Source of the DNA: Fulvivirga imtechensis AK7
GTDB lineage: Bacteria > Bacteroidota > Bacteroidia > Cytophagales > Cyclobacteriaceae
Reading direction: 5' to 3'
Assembly: GCF_000331535.1 (NCBI RefSeq)
Contig: NZ_AMZN01000055.1
Span: 1-64,000, forward strand
DNA: 64,000 nt
In this document: positions 51,151-60,505 of the stretch, piece after piece
How positions within the stretch are numbered: the first letter of the stretch is position 1
Layout: every line of letters starts with the position of its first letter
Notes under the pieces: model-generated
Told to the model about the DNA's origin: nothing
Databases searched by the model: none
The model's input: only the letters and a program-made list of their open reading frames with translations
Program-made: the position numbers and the translations under genes

Positions 51151-53550
51151 ATGGATAGCGAAATAAAGGTACTGGTAATAGATGACGATGAGGTGGATAG
51201 AATCACCTTAAAGCGGGCTTTGAAAAAGGCTGACCTTGAATTTTCTCTTACAGAATGTTCGGAGGCAGAAGAAGCATTGACCCGGCTCAGGGAGGAAGAA
51301 TTCGATTGTGTCTTCCTCGATTATCTTCTACCCGGTACCGATGGCCTGACATTGTTGAAGCGCTTACGGAGAAGTGGAGTTAAAGTACCTATTATTATTA
51401 TCACCTCGCAGGGAGATGAGAAAGTAGCGGTGGAAATGATGAAATCCGGAGCTTCTGACTATGTGGTGAAGGATCAGATCAACCCTATGAATGTCAAAAA
51501 ACTCATCCAGACAGCCACGGTAGTAAGGGAAATTGAGCGCGAAAAGGAAATAGCAGAACGAGCAAGAAAGGTAAGTGAGGTTCGGCTTTCGGAGGCTCAG
51601 AGGATAGCAAAGATCGGAAACTGGGAGTATAGCTTTAAAACCGATGAAACTTATTGGTCAGAGGAGATGTATCGCATTTTCGAGGTAGATACGGATTCGT
51701 TCCTTCCGAGTGTAAAACACTTTACCGACTTATTCCATCCGGATGACAGGCCAAAAATAGAAGCTGAAATCAAGATGTGTATGGATGGTGGTCATATCTT
51801 CAATCTCGATCTTCGGGCCGTGATGCCTGACAATTCCATTAAATACGTCAACGTCCACTCTTACATGCAATATGATGTAGATGGTAGCTATGATAAATTT
51901 GTAGGTACTACGCAAGACATTAATAAGCGCAAGCAGGTAGAGCAGGAGTTGATAGAAGCTAAAAAAATGGCCGAGGAGTCTGGACGCGTAAAGGAGCAGT
52001 TTCTGGCAAACATGAGCCATGAGATCAGAACCCCTATGAACGCTATTATTGGTTTTGCCAATTTGCTGCTAAAAGAAAAAGACGCATTTACTCCTGAACA
52101 GCGCAAATACATTAATGCAATTCATAACTCCGGGGAAAATCTGCTGGTGATCATCAACGATATCCTGGATTTTTCCAAGATTGAATCCGGGAAATTTGAA
52201 CTTGAGAATGTTGATTTTATTCTGCCACAAGTTGTCAGTAATGTGCTGCATCTTTTCAAACACAAAGTTGTGGAGAAGGATATCAAACTACTTCATGAGA
52301 TAGGTAAAGATGTTCCACATCATTTGGTTGGGGATCCGGTTCGTTTAAACCAGGTATTGGTAAACCTCATTAATAATGCTATAAAATTTACTGAAAAAGG
52401 ACATGTGAAGCTAAAGGTGGAGAAACTTAAAAAAGACAGCGACAAAGCGCTTATCCGATTCTCAGTGCAGGATACAGGTATTGGTATTCCATCAGACAAG
52501 CTTGAATCCATCTTTGATAGCTTTACTCAGGCCAGCAGTGATACCACCAGAAAGTATGGTGGTACAGGGCTTGGGTTGACCATTGTAAAAACAATTGTAG
52601 AACTACAGCAAGGAGAGATATCCGTTCAGAGTCAACTGGGAGAGGGAGCTACCTTTACTATTGATCTGCCATTTGAAATAAGCCAATGTCCTGAAAAGGT
52701 CATTGAGCAGGAAGATACGAGTGGCTTCGAAGAGATCGGTAATCTGAAAGGCGTTAAAGTGCTTATGGCCGAGGATAATGAGATCAATCAGGAACTGGCC
52801 AAGTTTATTTTTGAAGATCTCGGTTGGGCTCTCGATATCGCAGAAAATGGGATAGTAGCACTTGAAAAGCTAAGGGAAAATAAGTACGACATTGTGTTAA
52901 TGGATATTCAGATGCCTGAAATGGATGGATATCAGGCGACACTTAAGATCCGAAATGATTTTGATCCACCGCTGTCTCAAATTCCTATCATGGCTATTAC
53001 TGCCCATGCATTAAAATCAGAGGTGCAAAAATGCCTGGATGCGGGCATGGACGACTATATTTCCAAGCCATTTCAGGTAGAGGAGCTGGCGCGAAAGGTA
53101 GCGACACTGGTGAGGAATAATGAGGAGCACCTGGAAGGGGAAACCGTGGAGCAGAAGACGACTCCTCAGGAGAAACAAGACCAACAAGAGGAGCCTGTGG
53201 ATGAAGGGCCGGTGATAAACCTGGGGCATCTTCATGCTCTTTCCGGAAAGAACTCTGCAATGGTCAATAACATCATCAATATTTTCATCAAAGAAACTCC
53301 GAAAGTGATTGATGAGATCAAGACATACTTTGAACAAAAAGACTGGAAAAGCCTGCAGAGCGTCTGCCATAAAATGAAATCGTCATGCTCTGTGGTGGGG
53401 GCCTCTGCACTGCATAAAAATATGGAAACCTTGGAGATAGACTGCCATCATCAAAATATTGACGAACAAAAATTCCTTGATCTGATCAACCGGTCAGAAA
53501 TACTGCACAAGCGTGCTATAGAAGAATTACAAAGTGAGGTAGGAAGTTAA
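51151..53550 (+). CDS. Hybrid histidine kinase with two receivers and Hpt domain
   Basis: A 799-aa multidomain protein. An N-terminal receiver (about 5-120; DDDEVDRITLK, FLDYLLPGTDGL) is followed by a PAS domain (about 150-270), HisKA (about 280-345; FLANMSHEIRTPMNAIIGFA), HATPase (about 395-505; NLINNAIKFT, GTGLGLTIVKTI), a second receiver (about 535-655; IVLMDIQMPEMDGYQ) and an Hpt (about 695-790; HKMKSSCSVVGASAL). All phosphorelay residues appear intact, so signal can run within one chain. It starts 6 bp after the response regulator. Confidence 0.92.
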   Translation: MDSEIKVLVIDDDEVDRITLKRALKKADLEFSLTECSEAEEALTRLREEEFDCVFLDYLLPGTDGLTLLKRLRRSGVKVPIIIITSQGDEKVAVEMMKSGASDYVVKDQINPMNVKKLIQTATVVREIEREKEIAERARKVSEVRLSEAQRIAKIGNWEYSFKTDETYWSEEMYRIFEVDTDSFLPSVKHFTDLFHPDDRPKIEAEIKMCMDGGHIFNLDLRAVMPDNSIKYVNVHSYMQYDVDGSYDKFVGTTQDINKRKQVEQELIEAKKMAEESGRVKEQFLANMSHEIRTPMNAIIGFANLLLKEKDAFTPEQRKYINAIHNSGENLLVIINDILDFSKIESGKFELENVDFILPQVVSNVLHLFKHKVVEKDIKLLHEIGKDVPHHLVGDPVRLNQVLVNLINNAIKFTEKGHVKLKVEKLKKDSDKALIRFSVQDTGIGIPSDKLESIFDSFTQASSDTTRKYGGTGLGLTIVKTIVELQQGEISVQSQLGEGATFTIDLPFEISQCPEKVIEQEDTSGFEEIGNLKGVKVLMAEDNEINQELAKFIFEDLGWALDIAENGIVALEKLRENKYDIVLMDIQMPEMDGYQATLKIRNDFDPPLSQIPIMAITAHALKSEVQKCLDAGMDDYISKPFQVEELARKVATLVRNNEEHLEGETVEQKTTPQEKQDQQEEPVDEGPVINLGHLHALSGKNSAMVNNIINIFIKETPKVIDEIKTYFEQKDWKSLQSVCHKMKSSCSVVGASALHKNMETLEIDCHHQNIDEQKFLDLINRSEILHKRAIEELQSEVGS

Positions 53551-53573
53551 AATCTTCAATATATACTTTATAC

Positions 53574-54074
53574 TTAGGGTATATTAATTACTTCTTTTAC
53601 TGTTATCAGCTTTCCTTCCGGATCAAAAGTAAGCAGGTAGGCAGGGCCTCTTTCATTCTCTACAGCATCATCTTGTTCTTCTTCATCCAGAAGGAAATCG
53701 TCATTTTCTGTCTGTATTTTTATAATGTAAACTTTATCGCCTTTGTGTGTAATCCGATATTCGCTGAAAAGAACAATAGCATTTATATAGTTGTTACTGA
53801 TCTCATCAGCAACATTTTCGGGCAATTCCCTATCATCCAGCATGGTGGAAGTATATAGCCAAATGCCCTTATCATCAAAACATGCCCGCTTTTCCAGATC
53901 CTGCATATAAAAGCTGGCAATATAGTTCTTTGATTCGCTCTCTGCTGACCACCGTAAGCTCTGAGCCGCAGGAAATTTGGCGTTGAAGTTGCTCACAACC
54001 CGCTGTGGCACATTTGGCTGAGCGAAAATGATAGTGGAGCAAAAGCAAAATACTGCAATCAATGACGTTTTCAT
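53574..54074 (-). CDS. Secreted PepSY-like protein
   Basis: A 166-aa protein with a signal peptide (MKTSLIAVFCFCSTIIFAQ) and a PepSY-like/DUF2874 region (FNAKFPAAQSLRWSAESESK, NYIASFYM; LPENVADEISNNYINAIVLF). Such proteins occur as small periplasmic beta-lactamase-inhibitor-like domains, role unknown. It overlaps the 49-codon ORF upstream by 4 bp. Confidence 0.75.
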   Translation of the reverse strand: MKTSLIAVFCFCSTIIFAQPNVPQRVVSNFNAKFPAAQSLRWSAESESKNYIASFYMQDLEKRACFDDKGIWLYTSTMLDDRELPENVADEISNNYINAIVLFSEYRITHKGDKVYIIKIQTENDDFLLDEEEQDDAVENERGPAYLLTFDPEGKLITVKEVINIP

Positions 54075-54220
54075 TTTGCTTTGCGATCGCCTTTCCTTTT
54101 TTTCCTGGTCTTTGTAACACTGGTCTTTTTTATTTCGCTGATCACAGCAGTCTCCAGCGGCTCATAGCTTTCAGCATCGGCAGGAGCTGAGGGGGCGGAC
54201 ATTAATCTTACCTTTTTCAT
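54071..54220 (-). CDS. Candidate 49-codon small basic protein
   Basis: Reads MKKVRLMSAPSAPADAESYE, then PLETAVISEIKKTSVTKTRK, KRKGDRKAK-stop. Its TGA overlaps the ATG of the PepSY-like gene (ATGA), which suggests translational coupling. The C-terminus is strongly basic. No family is recognised. It could instead be a chance ORF in a 5' leader. Confidence 0.5.
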   Translation of the reverse strand: MKKVRLMSAPSAPADAESYEPLETAVISEIKKTSVTKTRKKRKGDRKAK

Positions 54221-54317
54221 AGCATTATTTTTTAATTAGACGAAAAAATTAACAAAAGTCACGGTCAGTAGTAGTTAAGATCAAGTGACCTTATGGCTCA
54301 TCTTTCGTCAAAAGTTT

Positions 54318-55127
54318 ATGATAGATACCATTAAAACAACAATGGACCGCAAAGAGTTGGTGATACAGGCATGGCATTTAAAAGATAATATTGACATTCG
54401 ACAATGTAGGGAAAAAAATTGCTATAAAATAATATCTGAAAGTAAGAGCGATATCTTTTTTGAGCCGTTTCCGGGGAAGTATGTCTTTATCTTCAACTAT
54501 GGGGTTATCGTTTTTTACCACCTCTCTGTACAAGAAATTGATTCGGTACTCAAGCAGCTTTTTCCCGGTACCAGAAAAGCATCGTTGTTCCATGATACCT
54601 TCGGGCTGATAAGAAGTGATTCTGATGAAATTAATATTCAGTTCAACAGCCTGTCACTAAAACTGATCAATGAGGAAACTATTAAGATCATCATGCTCAA
54701 CCTGGCGCAAAGCGTAGCACTGATATATTATGACGAAGTGTCTCAGGACCTGCTTGCCCATGTAAGACAATTTACCAGCCAAATGGAGGAACAGGGAAAA
54801 CTGAAGATTAGCAGAAAGAACATTTTAAGATTTATAGGTAAGGCGCTGAACACCAAAAACAAGATTGCCGAGAACCTATATATATTTGATGCGCCTCCGG
54901 TAACATGGAATAATGAATACCTTGACAAAGTGCATACCACACTTTCCAGGCATTTCGACCTTGGCCCCAGGTATAGGTCCATCGAAAATACATTTAACAT
55001 TGTAGAGGCTAACCTGGACACGTATATGGAGCTATATCATCAAAAGGAGAGTAGTAAGCTGGAATGGATCATTATCATCCTCATCTTTGTAGAGGTAATC
55101 GACACTTTTCTTACAAAGGTGCTCTAG
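54318..55127 (+). CDS. RMD1/YagE-type DUF155 protein
   Basis: A 269-aa protein of the DUF155 (RMD1/SIF2-like) family with a C-terminal membrane segment (LEWIIIILIFVEVIDTFL). It contains YVFIFNYGVIVFYHL, DFLxSEI-like ELIQFNSL and MLNLAQSVALIYYDEVSQDL. Eukaryotic members act in mitochondrial or vacuolar membranes; bacterial function is not known. Start: ATG at 54318 (an ATG at 54285 is less likely, and MDRKELVIQ at 54342 possible). Single gene. Confidence 0.8.
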   Translation: MIDTIKTTMDRKELVIQAWHLKDNIDIRQCREKNCYKIISESKSDIFFEPFPGKYVFIFNYGVIVFYHLSVQEIDSVLKQLFPGTRKASLFHDTFGLIRSDSDEINIQFNSLSLKLINEETIKIIMLNLAQSVALIYYDEVSQDLLAHVRQFTSQMEEQGKLKISRKNILRFIGKALNTKNKIAENLYIFDAPPVTWNNEYLDKVHTTLSRHFDLGPRYRSIENTFNIVEANLDTYMELYHQKESSKLEWIIIILIFVEVIDTFLTKVL

Positions 55128-55483
55128 TGTTGTGTCAAGCATGCTTTATCCAGATCAAACCCTGTTTTTATCTGCACATTGTAAAAACGTACACTGTGTA
55201 AACCTCACTGTTTGAGACCGATGATATTTTGTTACTTTTTTGTGTCCAAGACAAAAAAATAAGACATATGCTATGAAAAGTCAAAATAGACGCAAAAGTA
55301 CAAACTGAGCAATAAGATGTCATCTTGTCATTGGTAACCAATTGCGACAATCCCCTCTTTCTTGGCGTGCATTAAGAGGGGATCGCTTCTACTCCTCCCC
55401 GTGGCAAGCCTTTGCATTCTACACACTGGCATTAGCTTAATATCACTGCTAAATGTGGGTTTACAGCCAGATTTGACCCCAGG
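55128..55483. other. Gene-free gap with one long inverted repeat
   Basis: No gene is supported in this 356-bp gap. ATCCCCTCTT (55350-55359) and AAGAGGGGAT (55374-55383) form a 10-bp inverted repeat with a 14-nt loop, and TTGGTAACCAA lies just upstream at 55331-55341. It may be a terminator or repeat remnant; nothing else is recognisable. Confidence 0.5.
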
Positions 55484-56056
55484 TTATTTTTTGGCTGATT
55501 TGTATTTCTGATACAGCTTATTTACCTTATCCTTGGCTCTTTTTAACCGCATTTTTACGGCACTTTCCGAAAGACCCAACGTTAGCTGAATATCCTTTAT
55601 GGGGTGTTTCTCCTTGTACTTTAGCAAGAGGATCATTTTTTCATCGGGAGATATTTCTTCCAAAAGCTCCTCCAGGATCTTTACCGATAGCTCTTCCGGG
55701 ATGTCATCCACACCATCGATCATCTCTGATACTTCATCGGCCATTTTTTCGGTGATCACCTGTCGCACATTTTTCTTATTTCTTCGTAAATGGTCCATAC
55801 ATGTATTATGTATAATAGCAAAGAGCCACGTGGAAAAACGGGCCTCTCCCTTGAATGTTTTTATTTTTAAAAAAAGCTTTATCAGTATCTCCTGGCATAG
55901 GTCTTCGGCAACATCTTCGTCTTTTACATAACTCTTGCACTTCTTTAGTATGTATTTTTCATGTCGCTGTGTCAGCACTGAAAAATATCGCAGGTTTGAA
56001 TCTTCCTGCAATAGAAGTACAAGCTCTTCGTCCGGTATATTTTTATCGATCATCAA
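55484..56056 (-). CDS. ECF RNA polymerase sigma factor
   Basis: A 190-aa sigma factor with region 2 (CKSYVKDEDVAEDLCQEILI, then TFKGEARFSTWLFAIIHNTC) and region 4 (DEKMILLLKYKEKHPIKDIQ, LTLGLSESAVKMRLKRAKDK). Length is standard for ECF. It is divergent from the C39-peptidase/ATP-grasp operon, with starts 63 bp apart, so it may regulate that operon; no anti-sigma gene is adjacent. Confidence 0.93.
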   Translation of the reverse strand: MMIDKNIPDEELVLLLQEDSNLRYFSVLTQRHEKYILKKCKSYVKDEDVAEDLCQEILIKLFLKIKTFKGEARFSTWLFAIIHNTCMDHLRRNKKNVRQVITEKMADEVSEMIDGVDDIPEELSVKILEELLEEISPDEKMILLLKYKEKHPIKDIQLTLGLSESAVKMRLKRAKDKVNKLYQKYKSAKK

Positions 56057-56119
56057 AAAAATAAAGGTGACTTTTTAACCTAACCGCGTCAAAACAGTGG
56101 ATTTGAAAATTAGGCAAAG

Positions 56120-56863
56120 ATGCTGTTAAAAACCAAAGAAAAGGTGCTGGATTTAAACATTAAGGCGCAACCTGACGATGTTACCTGCGGACCCACCTGC
56201 TTACATGGCGTATACCAATACTATAAAGATGATATACCGCTAAAGCAGGTGATCAGCGAGGTAAAGCAGCTTTCCTCAGGAGGGACCATCGCGGTGTTGC
56301 TCGCTAATCATGCTTTAAAAAGAGGCTATAACACCACTATTTATACCTATAACCTCAGCACTTTCGACCCCTCCTGGTTCAAGCAGAAGGTCGACTTTGA
56401 GGCTAAGTTGAAGCAACAGTTGGCTGTGAAGCAGGGCGACCACAGACTACAAGTGGCAACCAGCGGTTATCTGCAGTTTTTGGCCAATGGAGGGCAACTG
56501 AAGTTTGAAGAATTGACCCCGGCGCTGATCAAATATTTTCTGACAAAGAAGATCCCGATCTTAACAGGACTTAGCGCAACTTACTTGTATGAAAGCCCTC
56601 GCGAAACCGGAGAGTTCATTACCGGAACAGGTGAATTTGTAGTGCGATACGATGATATCAACGGATTGGCTACAGGTCATTTTGTAATTATCAATGGGTT
56701 TAACCAGAAGCAACGGATGGCTTATATAGCTGACCCTTTAGATCCAAATCCTATTAGTGAAAAGCAATACTACAAAGTGAGCTTTCAGAAGCTTATAAAC
56801 TCAATAATGTTGGGCGTCATGACCTATGATGCCAATTTATTAATTATATACCCTAAAAAGTAA
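56120..56863 (+). CDS. C39-like cysteine peptidase
   Basis: A 247-aa protein with the papain-like C39 signature. The catalytic Cys lies in AQPDDVTCGPTCLHGVYQYY (about 23-27). The His in GHFVIINGFNQKQRMAYIAD and the following Asp fit the second and third catalytic positions. C39 peptidases cleave leader peptides at double glycine sites or trim peptides. Its stop overlaps the next start by one base. It is the first gene of a four-gene operon with peptide-bond forming and removing enzymes. Confidence 0.85.
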   Translation: MLLKTKEKVLDLNIKAQPDDVTCGPTCLHGVYQYYKDDIPLKQVISEVKQLSSGGTIAVLLANHALKRGYNTTIYTYNLSTFDPSWFKQKVDFEAKLKQQLAVKQGDHRLQVATSGYLQFLANGGQLKFEELTPALIKYFLTKKIPILTGLSATYLYESPRETGEFITGTGEFVVRYDDINGLATGHFVIINGFNQKQRMAYIADPLDPNPISEKQYYKVSFQKLINSIMLGVMTYDANLLIIYPKK

Positions 56864-58308
56864 TGCCGAAAATTATTATAACAGAAACTCCGGAAAAATG
56901 GAACCTTAAATTTGAAGGGGTAGAGGTAGTATCTCCTTCAGAGTATTTTAGTAAACCTGAATACCAGGAGTCAAAAGCCTTTAAGATCGTTAACCTTTGC
57001 CGTTCACACCAATATCAGAGTCTGGGGTATTATGTTTCTTTGCTGGCAGAGGCCAGGGGGCATAAGGTTTTACCTGAGATATCTACATTACAGGACTTCC
57101 GGTTTCCCTCGCTGATAAAGGACGATGCCGAGGAGTTCGACACTTTGATACAAAACAGCTTAAAAACACAGCAGGATAGTAAAGTTATCATCAACATCAT
57201 GTTTGGTCAGGTTGAAAACTCTCAATTTTCCAGGTTGGGAGTTTTGTTGTTCAACCTTTTTCAGATACCCATCATTCAGGCCACCTTCATGAGAAAAGAT
57301 AAATGGCAACTTCAGGGGTTAAAGCCTTTACACCTCAAAGACCTTGATGAAGCAAACATTAAAAAGCTACAGGAGGCGCTTTACTATTATATTTCAGGAA
57401 AAAAAGTGGTCAGGAAAAAATATAGCAGAAAGAAATATGATCTGGCATTAATGGTTAGCCCCGATGATCCCACCCCTCCATCAAACGCCAAAGCTTTGCA
57501 GAAGTTTATAGCAGCAGCCGATAAACTTGGTTTCAATACCGAAGCGATTACCAAAAACGATTTCGGTAAGCTGGTACAGTTTGATGCTTTGTTCATACGG
57601 GAGACCACAAATGTGAACCATTACACCTACCGTTTTGCCAAAAAGGCTGAAGCGGAGGGTCTGGTAGTGATAGATGACTCCAATTCCATTCTAAAATGCA
57701 CTAACAAGGTTTATTTACACGAATTATTGGTTGCCAATAAAATAGCAGTGCCCAAGTCACACATTATCAGAAAGGACTATCAGCAAATACCTGCCGATTT
57801 TAATTATCCGATGGTAATCAAGCAGCCTGATGGTTCTTTTTCAAAAGGCGTGAAGAAAGTTTCCGATGAACAGCAACTTCGTGAGACACTAAAAGACCTG
57901 TTTCAGAAATCGGAACTCCTTATTGTGCAGGAATTTGTGCCAACAGCTTACGACTGGCGAGTAGGGGTCATCAATAAACAGCCCCTATATGTATGTAAAT
58001 ATTATATGGCACAAAACCACTGGCAGATCGTAGACTGGAAGAAAAATGGTCAGCACCGGGAGGGGAAGAGCGAAACCATTGCTGTAGCGGATGCTCCCAA
58101 AGCTTTAATAGACACAGCTTTGAAGGCTACAGCCCTGATAGGCTCGGGCTTATATGGGGTGGATATAAAAGAGATTAATGGAAAGTTTTATGTAATTGAA
58201 ATTAATGACAACCCGAACATTGATGCAGGGGTCGAGGATAGAGTGATTAAAAACGGCCTTTACACCAAGGTAATGGAGACATTTATCGAGAGGCTTCAAA
58301 AACGATGA
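56863..58308 (+). CDS. RimK-like ATP-grasp ligase with RLAN-type N-terminal domain
   Basis: A 481-aa protein. The N-terminal half (about 1-185) has no known catalytic motif and matches the RimK-like ATP-grasp N-terminal (RLAN) type. The C-terminal half is an ATP-grasp ligase (PMVIKQPDGSFSKGVKKVSD; LLIVQEFVPTAYDWRVGVI; YVIEINDNPNIDAGVED). ATP-grasp ligases join a carboxylate to an amine through an acyl-phosphate. The substrate is unknown. It overlaps its neighbours by 1 and 4 bp. Confidence 0.88.
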   Translation: MPKIIITETPEKWNLKFEGVEVVSPSEYFSKPEYQESKAFKIVNLCRSHQYQSLGYYVSLLAEARGHKVLPEISTLQDFRFPSLIKDDAEEFDTLIQNSLKTQQDSKVIINIMFGQVENSQFSRLGVLLFNLFQIPIIQATFMRKDKWQLQGLKPLHLKDLDEANIKKLQEALYYYISGKKVVRKKYSRKKYDLALMVSPDDPTPPSNAKALQKFIAAADKLGFNTEAITKNDFGKLVQFDALFIRETTNVNHYTYRFAKKAEAEGLVVIDDSNSILKCTNKVYLHELLVANKIAVPKSHIIRKDYQQIPADFNYPMVIKQPDGSFSKGVKKVSDEQQLRETLKDLFQKSELLIVQEFVPTAYDWRVGVINKQPLYVCKYYMAQNHWQIVDWKKNGQHREGKSETIAVADAPKALIDTALKATALIGSGLYGVDIKEINGKFYVIEINDNPNIDAGVEDRVIKNGLYTKVMETFIERLQKR

Positions 58309-59567
58309 ATAATTCAAGACTACACCTGTTCCAGGGCTATGGTATAGAGCTGGAGTACATGATCGTACATAAAGATTCATTGGCCATTAAACCGGTTACA
58401 GATGAATTATTTAAAAAAATATCAGGCAAGTATACCAGTGAGATAGAAAGGGGCAAGGTGAGCTGGTGCAATGAACTTGTGCTACATGTAGTGGAGCTGA
58501 AAAGTACCAGGCCTGAAAAGGGCCTGGTAGAACTGGCTGATCAGTTCAGCAAAGACATTCGGTCTATCAACAAAGAACTTGCCTCTTTCGATGCCAGGTT
58601 ACTCCCAACGGCGGCTCATCCATTGATGGACCCGGATAGAGATACTTTCCTTTGGCCCCATGATAACAATGAGATATATGAGACTTATAACAGGATATTT
58701 AACTGTCGCGGACATGGCTGGTCTAACTTGCAGAGCACGCACCTCAATCTCCCGTTTTATGACGATGAGGAGTTTGCCCGACTTCATGCTGCCATTAGAA
58801 TAATACTTCCGTTATTGCCTGCTATTGGAGCGAGTTCCCCGGTTCTCAGTGGTAGAAATACGGGATTTTTGGACAAACGGCTCGATTATTATCAGAAAAA
58901 CCAGCGGATCATTCCTTCACTTACAGGAAAGGTGATACCTGAAAGAGCATTTTCGAAGAGACAATATCATAAGATGATCTACGATCGGATTATCCACGAC
59001 ATTACTCCTCATGATCCTAATAACATTCTGCAGCCGGTATGGCTTAATTCGAGAGGGGCAATTGCCCGATTCGACCGAGGCTCCATCGAGATAAGGATTC
59101 TGGATATTCAGGAATGTCCGCGGGCGGATATGGCTATTGTGGCATTGATCATCGGTGTGCTGAAAGTGCTCGTTGATGAGAAACTCGTATCCTTTCATGA
59201 TCAGCAGGCATGGGAGGTTGATCCCCTGCATCAGATCTTTCAAAAAACCATCAAAGATGCAGAACATGCCCTAATTGATAATTTGGATTATATGGCCATG
59301 TTTGGTGTCGGAGCTCATGCACCATTGAAAGCAGTAGAGGTCTGGAGGCATCTTCTGAATTTGGTCAGCAAATATTATCCGGAAGAAATAAAACCATGGC
59401 TGCCACAAATTAATACCATACTGGAGCATGGTACACTCGCAAGCAGGATAGTGAGAACTCTTGGGGGCATATATACCCCTGAAAATATTACCATGGTGTA
59501 TCGTGAATTGGCGGATTGTCTAATGTACAACGAAATGTTTGGTCTATGCATGGAAGAAAGATCTTAA
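58305..59567 (+). CDS. GCS2-type glutamate-cysteine ligase (YbdK-like)
   Basis: A 420-aa carboxylate-amine ligase of the GCS2/COG2170 family. The N-terminus carries GYGIELEYMIVHKDSLAIKP, and the body has NELVLHVVELKSTRPEKGL and STHLNLPFYDDEEFARLHAA, with GSIEIRILDIQECPRADM toward the end. Members make gamma-glutamyl peptide bonds, including weak glutathione-type activity. The context suggests a nonribosomal gamma-glutamyl peptide product; the substrates are not known. It overlaps the following gene by 52 bp (or 22 bp with the later start). Confidence 0.88.
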   Translation: MNNSRLHLFQGYGIELEYMIVHKDSLAIKPVTDELFKKISGKYTSEIERGKVSWCNELVLHVVELKSTRPEKGLVELADQFSKDIRSINKELASFDARLLPTAAHPLMDPDRDTFLWPHDNNEIYETYNRIFNCRGHGWSNLQSTHLNLPFYDDEEFARLHAAIRIILPLLPAIGASSPVLSGRNTGFLDKRLDYYQKNQRIIPSLTGKVIPERAFSKRQYHKMIYDRIIHDITPHDPNNILQPVWLNSRGAIARFDRGSIEIRILDIQECPRADMAIVALIIGVLKVLVDEKLVSFHDQQAWEVDPLHQIFQKTIKDAEHALIDNLDYMAMFGVGAHAPLKAVEVWRHLLNLVSKYYPEEIKPWLPQINTILEHGTLASRIVRTLGGIYTPENITMVYRELADCLMYNEMFGLCMEERS

Positions 59568-60244
59568 TTACCTGCGAACACGCAGGAAACTATATCCCCA
59601 AAGATTATCGGTTCATGTTTGCAGGGGCTGATACAATTTTGATGTCACACCGTGGGTGGGACCCCGGTGCACTGAATCTTGCGAAGTATCTGGCAAGGCA
59701 ACTGGAAGCTCCGCTTTTTATTCAAAAGGCATCTCGTCTCTTGATCGAAATGAACCGTTCATTATACAATAAAGAACTGTTTTCAGAGTTTACAACTAAC
59801 ATCGAACAACGGCTTAAGGACCACCTGCTTGAAAAATACTACTACCCGTACAGGACTGAGGTAGAACAAAAAATTGCTGAGTATATCAATCAGGGTAGCC
59901 CGGTGTTGCATCTTTCCGTGCATACCTTTACCCCGGTGCTCAATGGTATAATCAGAACGGTAGACATCGGCCTTTTGTATGATGATGCCAGGCTGGCTGA
60001 AAAGCGGTTTTGCGAAGAATGGAAACTACGGCTTAATGCCGAATTAACTGAGTCCGTGATTATGCTTAATTGCCCATATAATGGCGCTGACGATGGATTT
60101 ACCACCTACCTCAGAACGAAGTTTCAGGAAAATGACTACCTCGGCATCGAGCTGGAGATCAATCAAAAGCACAATGACACCCCGGAGATGAAACAGATCA
60201 AAGAAGCTCTGGTGTATTCACTGTCCCCATTTATCTACAGGTGA
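59546..60244 (+). CDS. N-formylglutamate amidohydrolase family protein
   Basis: A 232-aa hydrolase. The start is set at the ATG at 59546 (MHGRKILITCEHAGNYIPKD), which gives the normal N-terminus; an ATG 30 bp upstream is possible. Family motifs are ITCEHAGN, HRGWDPGALNLAKYLARQLE and LLIEMNRSLYN, zinc-binding residues being the His and Glu types. The classical role is the last step of histidine degradation. Beside an ATP-grasp and GCS2 pair it more likely hydrolyses or cyclises a gamma-glutamyl or formyl-type intermediate. Confidence 0.88.
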   Translation: MHGRKILITCEHAGNYIPKDYRFMFAGADTILMSHRGWDPGALNLAKYLARQLEAPLFIQKASRLLIEMNRSLYNKELFSEFTTNIEQRLKDHLLEKYYYPYRTEVEQKIAEYINQGSPVLHLSVHTFTPVLNGIIRTVDIGLLYDDARLAEKRFCEEWKLRLNAELTESVIMLNCPYNGADDGFTTYLRTKFQENDYLGIELEINQKHNDTPEMKQIKEALVYSLSPFIYR

Positions 60245-60287
60245 GTTGTGGAAATTTTACACACAATTTTGGTTGCAAGATCCCTGT

Positions 60288-60310
60288 AAATTATTAAGCG
60301 TTAATAATTT
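60288..60310. terminator. AT-rich hairpin after the four-gene operon
   Basis: AAATTATTAA-GCG-TTAATAATTT, a perfect 10-bp AT-rich stem 44 bp after the amidohydrolase stop. Weak as a terminator, but the only hairpin in the gap. A TAnnTTTG-type -7 box (TACTTTTG, about 60405-60412) for the next gene lies further on. Confidence 0.4.
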
Positions 60311-60505
60311 GTAGTGGGATTAGACGCCCATAGACTATATTCTTGCCTCATCGGTAAAAGTTGCAGCTCATATATTAGTATAGTGCAATGCGTTTTCCCT
60401 TACTATACTTTTGTGGCGTCAGTTAAGTGAGTTTGGCACGCGTAGAGAATGGTTCACACCTGCAACTGATAGAAATCAATTTTTCAAGTTTAACAGATTA
60501 TTTCC

